A stretch of DNA of 64,000 nt, from NCBI GenBank assembly GCA_964030475.1, contig CAXIPT010000005.1:5598875-5662874 (forward strand), read 5' to 3'. This document shows, one piece after another, positions 50,930-61,446 of this stretch. This DNA comes from Tethya wilhelma (taxonomy: Eukaryota > Porifera > Demospongiae > Tethyida > Tethyidae). The translations under genes were made by a program, and so were the position numbers. Positions within the stretch are counted from its first letter, which is position 1. The number at the start of each line of letters is the position of its first letter. The notes under the pieces were generated by a model. The model did not search any database and was not told where the DNA came from. It was given only the letters and a program-made list of their open reading frames with translations.

Positions 50930-53732
50930 ATGCTCCTTCCAAGACTCCTTTCACTGCAGACACAGCTCTGCACGGCCTGTACACGGAGGGTAAGCCAATC
51001 CTAACACACCCTACTACACTATGATGTATATATGTGTGTGTGTGCATGACCGTGCCTACTGCCCACTAGGTACTGAGCCTTGCAGCTGGTGGCCAAAGAT
51101 GGTTCAGCTCATCATCAGCCAGCTCAAACAAGGTAGTAAGTTAACCATATGCTCGAAAATAAATCTTTGTTGTTCCTCAAGGTGTGCATGTGTCAGTCTA
51201 GTGTGTGACTGTTTCTGTAGGTTGATGTGGAGAAGATTCGTAACATTGGTATTTCTGCTCACATTGATTCTGGTAAGACCACACTCACTGAGAGGGTCCT
51301 CTTCTACACTGGCAGGATAGCAGCCATGCACGAGGTATGTGGTCCCAACATCAATGGTGCATCAGTACCTCTAAAAAATAGCTAGGTATCTGTTCTACAT
51401 GAAGTACCAACTACAATGTCATGTACACTAATAAGGGAATAGCATTAGTATATTATTACTATTTCTGGGGTATCATTAATTATTCTTCTGATGTTGTTGT
51501 TGCTGTCTCTGCTCAGGTCCGTGGTAAGGACAATGTTGGTGCCACGATGGACTTCATGGACCTGGAGAGACAGAGAGGCATCACTATACAGGTGAGACTG
51601 CTCACACCACTGAATACAAGTGTGTGTGTGTAGAGTCATATACAACTGTATAGCTTGACTGAGAATCACATGCAGAATGCATATTAATTAATGTGACACA
51701 AAAAACTATTTAACCTGTACACATGTTCTTACACAATTAAACAAAACAGACTCACTACTTCTCTTCTCTTTTTGTCTTTTCCCTCTCCTCCTGCAGTCAG
51801 CTGCCACCTACACCACATGGAAGGACATTAACATCAATATCATTGACACTCCAGGTCATGTTGACTTCACCATTGAGGTGGAGCGAGCTCTCCGGGTCCT
51901 TGATGCAGCTGTCCTTGTGCTGTGTGCGGTGGGAGGGGTCCAGAGTCAGACGCTCACCGTCAACAGACAGATGAACCGCTACAAGGTCCCGTGTATCGCA
52001 TTCATCAACAAACTGGACAGACTGGGAGCTAATCCTGACAGGGTGCTGTCACAAATGAGGTTTGAGTTATAACTGTGTGTTCATGTTTGAGTTATAACTG
52101 CTCATGTTTTAGTTATGACAGCTCGATCATGTTATAACCAGTCATGTTTAAGTTATAGCTATGTGTGTGTTCTTGTGTGAAGTTTCTGTCGAATTCACAT
52201 ACTATACACACATACATATAATTATAGAGCTAAGCTTCATCACAATGCTGGATTTGTTCACCTCCCAATTGGTCTGGAGGGAAAGCACCAAGGAGTTGTC
52301 GACATCATCAGAAACAGAGCCATGTATTTTGAAGGAAATTTGGGGTATGTGATAAACAATTTGTGAAGATGATACTCTACTGCATGATGTCAACCTTTGA
52401 CCTCCTCTGTCACTGTAGCACTGACATCGTTGAGAAGGAGGTCCCTGAGAGTTTCAAAGACCTTGTTGTACAGAAGAGAAGAGAATTGATTGGTCAGTAT
52501 GGACTATAATTATATAGATCAAGAGGTTACCCTTTTCATTACTAACTTATAATGATCCTTCATTTAGAGCTTGTGTCCAATGTTGATGAACCTCTTGGTG
52601 AGCAGTTCTTGGCCGACATTGAACCTTCACAAGAGGAGCTGATGGTGAGACCCCTAGTAATTAACCACTAATTAGTATATCAGTAGTCAGTGCAGCTGTA
52701 CTCCCCACCACCCTCTCTTCACAGGCTGCCATACGACGGGCTGTGCTCAAGAGGGCCTTCACACCAGTGTTCATGGGGTCAGCTCTCAAGAACAAAGGAG
52801 TGCAAGTGAGTAACAATCCTTTGTTTCTGTCTGCTCTTTTTTTCCTTCTCCTTCTTCAAGATTTTCAAACCAACCCTTGCAGCTGTTGCTGGATGGTGTG
52901 GTGGACTACTTGCCCAATCCATCAGAAGTCACTAACTATGCATTTGATAATGACGAGTAAGCATAAATTTTAGGAAAAAAATTGTGAATCTTTCAATCCT
53001 TTTTTTCTCTTGCCTATATAATGATTGATTCTAGAAATGCTGAGAAAGTCGTGATGAGTCCGCTAAGAGATGGTTCACATCCATTCGTAGGACTGGCATT
53101 CAAGCTGGAGGTATGCACCTTTACAATAAATTTATACGAGCAAAAATGTTAGCCCATATTAGCTCCACATACAAAGCATACCCATCTCTGTATCCTCGTA
53201 CTCCAGGCTGGTAGGTTTGGTCAGCTGACTTATGTCCGTGTCTACCAAGGCTCCATCAAACGAGGGGAGAACATCGTCAACACTAGAACGGGAAAGAGAG
53301 TAAAAATCTCTCGTCTTGTTCGCATGCACAGTGACCAGATGGAGGAGATACAGGAGGCCCACGCCGGGGACATCTGTGCCCTCTTTGGTATAGAGTGTGC
53401 CTCAGGGGACACCTTCATAGCCGAGGGGGCCCACAAGTACACCATGGTGAGTCAGTCAGCTAGGAGTCAGTTGGGTTTGATCTTGTCCTGGGCCCTTCCC
53501 TTCCTTGGGGACATTTTGTCCAGTAGACTAAATGCGCAGGGAAGAGGTTTCATGAATATACTTTTGTGTATTTTGTTGCTGATGATGTTTGCTGCATACT
53601 TTGTTGTTGTTGTGTGCAGGAGTCCATTCATGTACCAGATCCTGTCATTTCACTTTCAATACGACCAAGTAAGAAGGTGAGTGAGCTTGTGATTGAATTA
53701 CTATAGGCTAGCTGGTTAATTGCTTTATTTTG

Positions 53733-53790
<58 letters not shown>

Positions 53791-55310
53791 GATGACTTGG
53801 ATCAGTTCTCTAAAGGGATCAATCGCTTCCAACGAGAGGATCCAACCTTTAGAGTCCACTTTGACGATGAGAGCAAAGAGGTAGATCATCTCAGCATGTA
53901 GCATTAAATTTTTACTTAATTCACTGTGTGTTGTTTCTTCTGTACAGACCATTATGTCAGGCATGGGTGAGCTTCATTTGGAAATCTATGCTGAAGTAAG
54001 TTGAACTACTGTATAAAAATCTTGAGCTGAAATAATTCACTTTTCATTTTTTCTATTCCAGCGAATGAGGTCAGAGTACAACTGCCTATGTGTGACTGGG
54101 AAACCAAAGGTTGCATTCCGTGAGACCATCAATCAACCAATCAAGTAAATACCAATGACATAATGATGATGTAATGTACATTAATGTTGGCCAACCTACA
54201 ATATATCCTGACCAACAGGTTTGACTACCTTCACAAGAAGCAGAGTGGAGGGGCGGGGCAGTATGGCCGTGTGATCGGGACCCTGGAGCCACTCAAAGAT
54301 GAGGAGCTGACAAAGTTGGAGTTTTCAGATGAGACAGTCGGAATGAACATCCCTAAAGGCTTCATCCCCGCCATAGAGAAGGGCTTCATGGAGGTGTGTG
54401 AGAAAGGTGAGGTTACTAGTCTATCAGCCTGTCACTGGTCAGAGGTAGACAAAAATGGTGTAGTTTGATTGACTAGAAGCTGGTTAGACTGTGAGGTAAC
54501 TACAATATTCAGGGCCTCTTTTCTAAGATAGATGACTGCTGTTTCTTTTTCAAACTTTCCCCCTTAGGTTTGTTGTCTGGTCACAAGGTGGTTGGTGTCC
54601 GTATGGTCCTGGAGGATGGTGCCTCTCATGCTGTGGACTCCAGTGAGACAGCCTTCAGACTGGCAGCCATCGGAGCCATGAGACAAGGTAGGACGGTCAC
54701 TGCATGAGGAGCGACAGCTAGCCATTCATGAGGATATTCCTCCAATTAATATCAAATGATTTTTTTGTTTTTGTTCTCAGCGTTTCCCAAAGGAGGGCCT
54801 CTTATTCTTGAGCCAGTGATGTCAGTGGAAGTGGTGGCACCTGCTGAGTTCCAGGGAGTGGTGATAGCGGGCGTTAATAAGAGAAGAGGAGTCATCAATG
54901 GAACAGATGCTACTGAGGGATACTTCACAGTATACTGCGACGTGAGTGCTAGCATTGTACATGGGTTAGTTATATGTAGCTACTCTCATTCCCAGGAAGC
55001 TGGTCCTTGGGGAAGGCATGCCCCTATGAACTATAGCTGTACATATACTCAGTTTAACTTTGTTCTTTCCCCACAGGTTCCTCTCAATGATATGTTTGGA
55101 TATGCAACTGAACTACGATCAACTACTCAAGTATGTGTACTTTATGTATTTCTAGTAGTCATGTGACTTTACACACATGCTCACATGATGCAGGGTAAAG
55201 GGGAGTTCACGATGGAGTACAGTCACTACCAACAGACCCTCCCTCAATTGCAACAAGAACTGATCAAAAACTTTGAGGAAGAAAGATTAAAGAAGAGTAA
55301 AGGAAGATAG
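50930..55310 (+). CDS. GFM1: Mitochondrial elongation factor G (EF-G1)
   Basis: Twenty-one exons in phase: 50930-50989, 51070-51132, 51221-51334, 51517-51591, 51797-52059, 52228-52344, 52419-52492, 52568-52644, 52725-52805, 52883-52956, 53035-53110, 53207-53446, 53620-53676, 53791-53880, 53948-53995, 54062-54144, 54219-54406, 54568-54687, 54781-54941, 55077-55130, 55194-55310; 743 residues, close to the human 751. An N-terminal Arg/Ser-rich presequence (about 40 residues) targets mitochondria. GTPase motifs: G1 Ala-His-Ile-Asp-Ser-Gly-Lys-Thr-Thr, G2 Arg-Gly-Ile-Thr-Ile, G3 Asp-Thr-Pro-Gly-His, G4 Asn-Lys-Leu-Asp. Domain II Gly-Arg-Phe-Gly-Gln-Leu-Thr-Tyr and domain IV Gly-Gly-Ala-Gly-Gln-Tyr-Gly follow. 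It drives ribosome translocation in mitochondria. Confidence 0.96.
53733..53788. repeat. (CT)n microsatellite forming a GFM1 acceptor
   Basis: CT run ending in CAG at 53790, next to exon 53791-53880. Confidence 0.95.
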
Positions 55311-55439
55311 TTACAGCAATTATGTGAGATTAGTTCTATTACTATGTTACATAATTTGGTTTGATAGAATCAGCTAAATAATGTTTGTGTACGAGGCCCA
55401 GTGACATAAAATTAACAAAACTGTGCTTTTTATAAAAAT

Positions 55440-55772
55440 TCATATTATGTAGTGACTTCTAATCTCCTCAGCTATTAAAGGATATTCCAGAGTATCCATT
55501 ACATCAGCTAAAGCATTCCATGTGGGTGGAGGGTCAGTCTGGTCTAGCCATTTACTGAGAATTTCTTGAAGACAGTTCTTTATGCCTTTTTTGTCTATTT
55601 CTACCTCTTTTATTTGATTCTGTGGAATGTTGAGCAAGCAAGCAATATTTTCCCATACACTGGCTGCTGGTAGAAGAATTTTAAATGCATCCTTTAGTTG
55701 ATCTTGGTCACAAGAAACTGTATCATGAATGTGTGACAAATCAGTTACACTTAAGGTTAATAAATAATTCAT
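55440..55772 (-). CDS. Death-like domain ORF
   Basis: 110-codon ORF from ATG 55772 to the stop at 55440. Residues about 20-105 look like a Death domain: Leu-Lys-Asp-Ala-Phe start, Trp-Glu-Asn-Ile-Ala, Leu-Leu-Asn-Ile-Pro, Trp-Leu-Asp-Gln and Thr-Trp-Asn-Ala-Leu-Ala-Asp-Val. Domain positions resemble adaptor C termini, so this may be the last exon of a larger gene cut off by the MITE that lies just upstream (55779-55939), or a small single-domain adaptor. Confidence 0.5.
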   Translation of the reverse strand: MNYLLTLSVTDLSHIHDTVSCDQDQLKDAFKILLPAASVWENIACLLNIPQNQIKEVEIDKKGIKNCLQEILSKWLDQTDPPPTWNALADVMDTLEYPLIAEEIRSHYII

Positions 55773-55778
55773 GATAAC

Positions 55779-55939
55779 CATAGATCGGGAAATTTTCACA
55801 ATCAAAAAGTTTTAGCCATGCATGCAAGTGACGAAAATTAAATGTGTGGAAATGTTTAAAAATGTATAACAATCTTTATCGAAGTGGCGAAAATTTAACG
55901 CGTGAAATTTATAGCGGCAAAAATTTCCCAATCTACAGT
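55779..55939. mobile_element. MITE related to the CCGTATAGC family
   Basis: Left end TAGATCGGGAAATTTTCAC, right end AAAATTTCCCAATCTACAG; AT-rich interior with no ORF. Confidence 0.65.
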
Positions 55940-57011
55940 AATAAGAAACGCTTTCTTTTTTTCCCTGTATCCAGCATCAAAAGTGCTTGGAGTGATTTTT
56001 ACCTCTTAAAATAAAAAGCTGGGGTCAATTTGCTAATAAATGTACCTATTTGTGTTTGAATTCCACCACTCTCTAAACTGCTTGCTGAGGTCTATAGTAA
56101 TGGATACACAAGTAATATATTATAAAGAAAATGAAAAATTAATGACCCATGCAATACCAATCAATTATAAAAACATGGAGTTATATGTCTTGGAGTGTGG
56201 CTCGCTTCGCTTGCCACGCCCTTGCTTGAATATGACGTATACTGATGTTTACTGCTAGATGAATGCAAGCACAGGCATCTGTGTAGTAATAACCGGGCAG
56301 TGAATGGTAACCATGACATGCTATATAAAGCCATTGACTGGAATAATATACATGTATGCACCGCTCCTCTTTGCAATTTGGCCAGTTCAACAATTTACTT
56401 TACTACGTGGTGTCACAGACAACCCTTTTCCGACTTCCGCTATTTTGCAATCAGCTGGCAAAGAAACTCATTATCTGGCTAGCTGTGTTTTGTGTACAGC
56501 GACAGAGAAGCAGACTTCTAGAAGTAAAAGTTCTTCTCTCACTACACTTCTTTTGTGAAAGATGGCTGCTCTATTACGCTTCTTCGTTGGATACAGGTGC
56601 CACTGGTGAGCCTTGTTAGCGATCTCCAAAAAAGTTAGCCATACTTGTAGCACCTGCCATTCTATCCTAGACTAGTGCTGTCTAAGCTAGCTCTCTAGAA
56701 ATACTTTCATAGCTTGTATTCTCCATAGTCTAGAGAAAAAGTAGCATTTTAGCTCGAGGTCTCATCACTTCCGGTGAACTCCCGTAACACACACACAGAT
56801 GGACACACAAAACTTTACATATATGATTGGGAATGACCACATTTATTTCACAATCAATGGTACTGATAAAATCTTACTTGTTTGTTGCATAACTTGAGTG
56901 TATCACTACCTTCCTTCGTGTGACCTAGCTCAATTTTGTAACCTGTACAATATCAAGATATACATAATATGAGTATATACTAAATTATATTTGATGCACA
57001 GTTTAAATATT
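55940..57011. other. Intergenic; possible small first exon at 56562-56606
   Basis: Mostly AT-rich. On the + strand at about 56562 an ATG in good context (AAGATGGC) opens 14 codons starting Met-Ala-Ala-Leu-Leu-Arg before a GTGAGC donor at about 56606, with CTTCCG motifs upstream. It looks like a first exon with a presequence, but I found no partner exon. The rest holds 3' flank of the NHR gene. Confidence 0.25.
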
Positions 57012-59152
57012 CTAACTTGCTCTGGTAACTTTTATTGCTGTGCAGTCTTTGCTGAAACAGACAAGAGGATAGAGATGGTACTTTTTGAACTTCTGGTAGA
57101 TTTTAGCTTCAGCAACTCCTTGACTTCTGTCATTATGATGGAAGATAAGATTACCTTCAGCGGAGAGTTGTAGTCCCACCCGATCTCCTTGTTGAAGGGA
57201 AATGACCACATCACCATAGGGGTTTTCTTCAATAACTTTATCCGTGGCAGCACGAGGATTGTACAAGGACACTTTGGAATGGGCAATATCCCAGACACAG
57301 TGACTAGAGTTGTACAGATTGAATGACTGTTCATCATACTGACTCAGTGGGGCATTTGTGGGGAGCATTCTAAGACCGAATTGGAATGATGGCAGTTTTG
57401 GAAGGCACTCTTCTATACGCACTTCAAACTCTGCTTGCATGCAAGGTTTGATTGGTACAGCACCACACACTGCTACACCATAGTGTGCATTACTAGAGCC
57501 AATCCTCTGTGCATATTGGTCGTCATCTGGCACTACTATACCACTCTTGGAGATTGGGTGCAATCCAAACTCTATCTTTGTGGGCTTGCTTTGGACCACA
57601 TGACCAGTCGTTACTGCATGTATGAAAAAAAATTACACATTTACAGTTTTAATTATGCTCTACGTATGGTGTATGATTTTTGTAATTATCATGAGCTAGT
57701 ATATGTCATGCAGTATGCACCGACCTGCTTTAGTAATCCTCACAGCATTGCAATTGTCACAGAGATTGGCATAGATGTATGTGTCATATTCTTCACTGTA
57801 CACTCCTTTAACTTCTACCCCTTGATCCTCTCCATTGAAAGTGAATGAGAGCTCTCCCTCTGTAGATATTTTAATTCCTAATCTGTCTCCTTTTTGTATG
57901 CTGTCGAGGTTTACAGACATAGGAATTTGCGCATGATCTTTGAGATTGTTGCACACATAATCATGAGCCCATGTGCATGTGTGGTTGTCTTTCTTGTCAA
58001 CATATGGAATCCTAAGATGATCATGGGTACCCTTTTTGCTTTGAGCAATCCCAAGCCAGAGAGAGCCTTCCCTAGGAGCAAGATCAATCACTTCAATTTC
58101 AAAGTCAACCATACCACTAAGTGGAGTATTGACGTAAACTCCTCCATCAAATCTAGAATCGGGGTTCTTTCGGCGTGCTTTCGTGCCATCATAAGACACA
58201 ATGATACCCTTCTCTGTATGTTGACTAAATCTGAACATTTTTGGATGAGGCGATTCATCTTGAATTTTTAACTTTTTTGTGTCTGGGCTAAGAACATCTG
58301 ATGTATCCTATATTATTTGTATGCATGTAATACATGTACCCATAATAATTAAATTCCATGCAGCAAATACAATTTACTTCACACCTGACTAGAATCATAA
58401 TAATATGTATCCTTTTCTTCCAAAACTGTTGAGTTTTGGCGAATAAATCTTCTCTTTTCTGTATCATCCTCTTTTGGGATTGCATATATGACTTTCTTCC
58501 CCCTGCTGAACACCTTTTTAATGATCCACAACTTTGGTGGAGGCAGATCTGCCATTGTACTATAAAGTTGTTTGCCTTCAGTGATTTTTATTTCAATCTC
58601 TTTGTAGCGAGGTGGAGTGTCTCCCTTCCAAGAAGTACGAGAAAATTGTTCAAAAGTGGTAGTCTTCTTGAACTCTTGAAGTTTCCTTTGGTAGGCTTCC
58701 ATCTGTTGTTTGTTTTCACCATCTCCATACTCTTCGATAGCATCTTCAATAAGGGTAGGATTGAGAAAGTTACTGAATGTATCAAGAGCGTCAACAAAGA
58801 GACTAATATATGTGGCATCGTCCACTGAGTCCTCTATCACTGCTGATTGTTGATGTCTTCTCATAAGATCTCGGTGATATGTCTTCACCTCCGTTGGAAG
58901 GCCATCAACATGTTGCTTTAAAATACTCTGTCTTACATTACCACGGTTTAGAATCAAAGATCTAGTGAAGGTTTTGACAATTGCTGTGTACTCATCTTGG
59001 AGAGAAAATGCAGCCTCTTCTGTTTGAGGCTTCTCCTGGGCTAGATCAAGATGCTTGTCTTGGCAAGTTGGAGACAGTTCTTCACTACATTGTGTATCCA
59101 AACTTAATCCATTGCTGGTGTCTGTAGTGGTATTGTCTTTGTTGCTAGTCAT
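57012..59152 (-). CDS. Protein with two Neuralized homology (NHR) domains
   Basis: Exons 59152-58385, 58307-57725 and 57613-57012 join in phase; 650 residues. Residues 1-45 are Thr/Ser/Glu-rich. Residues about 45-215 form a charged, mostly helical region of unknown family (Gln-Gln, Lys-Arg and Thr-Trp motifs). The first NHR domain (about 275-450) opens Phe-Arg-Phe-Ser-Gln-His and holds Ala-Arg-Arg-Lys, Gly-Gly-Val-Tyr and Leu-Trp-Leu-Gly. The second (about 460-650) opens Ile-Glu-Phe-Gly-Leu-His. NHR domains in Neuralized and NEURL4 mediate protein binding in ubiquitin-linked signalling; no RING finger is present here, so a ligase activity is not supported. Confidence 0.75.
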
Positions 59153-59579
59153 TGCTGCATCTAAATGGTGGAGAATTCAAACTGACAAAACGGTTGTTGA
59201 AAGTGGGTGGTACTACTGCCACTCATAGCCTTTTGCCACCCCCCAAATTTTAACTCAATTCATACAATCATAGATTGATAACATTTCACTTCAACATAGT
59301 TTCTCATCATTGCTAAGGAACTGTTGTTGCTAGACAACCTCACATGAATATCAGCATTGAAGGACAGGCCATAATGGGATATGTAGCCTCAGCTGAATGT
59401 TTTTGTGTTCATCTTATTACACAAAGGAGTCCATGATGTAGCTACATATAAGTACTATTAGTGTGACATTGGGCCAGATTGCAGATGTGACCAGATAACT
59501 GGAAAGGTTTTTTACGTGAAAAGTAAAACATCTGGCCTACAAGGCACACTTCAAGCTGTGTGCTGTACAGCTTCTGATG
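59153..59579. other. Intergenic, no gene seen
   Basis: 5' flank of the NHR gene; AT-rich, no ORF or repeat recognised. Confidence 0.5.
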
Positions 59580-60070
59580 CATTACGATGACCGGTTAAGT
59601 GAGTGTGTGTGGGAGTGACGATAACTTCCAAGTTGGACTGGATACAGCACAATGACATCAACCACATAGCTACCAAAGCCCGGAGACTTGTTGACATGCT
59701 TTACCGTAAGTATTACTCTTGGACTGATACTATTACTCTGCGATGCATTTATCTAACCTGCATTAGACCTCATGCATCTTGAATCAGTACGCATGTCAAT
59801 TGTGGGATCCTCACACACATACTGGAATCAGTCCAAAATTTGCGTGTAAATTAAAGTTTATCTTAAAGATGGGTTTGGACTATGACTACATGCTTACTCA
59901 ACTTAATTCCAAAGCTCACAATTAACTCGAAAAAAATATTTGAAGCTCACCTTCCATTCACTGGCTTCTGGTAAAAGAATTCCATCCTTTTGCTGAACTA
60001 TAGAGTCAATATCAAGAGCCTCCAAACTTTAGCCATGCACAGCTGTGGCAATCTAATCAATGCTATCTAT
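59580..60070 (+). mobile_element. Non-LTR retrotransposon remnant, C-terminal reverse transcriptase
   Basis: A frame from about 59610 reads Val-Thr-Ile-Thr-Ser-Lys-Leu-Asp-Trp, Lys-Ala-Arg-Arg-Leu-Val, Leu-Tyr-Arg-Lys-Tyr-Tyr and Ile-Arg-Pro-His. After a frame change it reads Tyr-Ala-Cys-Gln-Leu-Trp-Asp-Pro. This order is typical of the thumb region of jockey/CR1/RTE-like LINEs. It carries stops and frame changes and is inactive. Confidence 0.7.
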
Positions 60071-60399
60071 AGCTTGTTCTAAGAGCAATGTTCCAAGAGT
60101 GATTGGCAGTAGAAACTGTTTTCGAAAGTGCATGGGTGCATGGCACTCACAAATTTATACCAAACCAACTCATACATAGATTAAACATAGCTAGTAACTA
60201 TTGTACTAAAGATAATAATAAATGATTATTATCAGCTGTGCATGCATGCAGCAAACTATCATCATCATCTACACAGTTGCTTAAACTAAAGTGTTCCTGC
60301 CATGCTAGCGCTTTGCTTGTACCTAAAATGTATATAACAAAATGCAATAATTATTATTGTCCTAATTTTATCATTATAGTTCAAACTTCTCTTACAATA
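60071..60399. other. Intergenic, no gene seen
   Basis: AT-rich 3' flank of the MyTH4-FERM gene; no feature recognised. Confidence 0.5.
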
Positions 60400-61359
60400 C
60401 TAGCTGACTTGTTCTTTCTTCTCGTGATTCATTGTCGTCAGCATGAGTGATATGTAGGAGGTGAGGAGGTCATCCATCTTGTAGCCTAGACTGGTCTCAC
60501 AGAGGAGTGTTTGGCCAGTATCAGGTTTTCCGATCGTCATGTGAAAGTAGTTTGATCCACTGCTCCAGTTTGAGATTTTTGTGAATGGAACTGTTTTAAG
60601 GATGTCCTATAGATTCAAAACATGTGCAGTATGAAAATTGATGACACACACACTGTAACAGTTATTGTATTAGAATTAGTATTGGAGACACTAATAAATT
60701 ATGTAAGTGCCTAAATCATAAAAGCTCACAGCCTCTTAAATGTTAATCCTTTACAGATCAAAGAAGCCAGACTAGAAAAAATTATAGGAATGGTCCTGAC
60801 TCCCACCCAGCATACCACACGTAGGGCAGGAGATCAAGGAACTGAAACTTGTGCTATAATGATGATCAGTTAAGAACTCTTCTGCAAGGTGACCGTAAAA
60901 AAAAAAAAACATGAATCATCATGCAAATACAGCCACTGTGTTTTGTAAGCTGTTCAATCTATGGTGGTCAAAAACACTCCCAAAAGTCATTTAACCATCT
61001 AACACACACAGTCATACCTTTGACTGTGGATCAATGAGCATGACTCCAAGTTTGTTCACTGCAATAAGAAGTACCACTGGGAACTTATGCTCTGTAGATT
61101 GCTAAGGATGGAAATAAAACAGCTCAAAACTGATCAAAGAAAGTGATTCTTCTCATACCTTCACTTTGAAGAAAGCAGATCCAAAAGTTGGCAACCTGCT
61201 AACATACTTCAAGAACCCAATTTTTGCCTCTTCTTTACTTCTGATAGATGACTGCTTGTTAAATTGAGTCACAATTGCTTTCTTCCACTCTTCAGGAGTG
61301 TAGGCACTCATGATATCCATTGGAACAAATTCACGAAGCATTTGGCTGTAACATGTATA

Positions 61360-61446
<87 letters not shown>

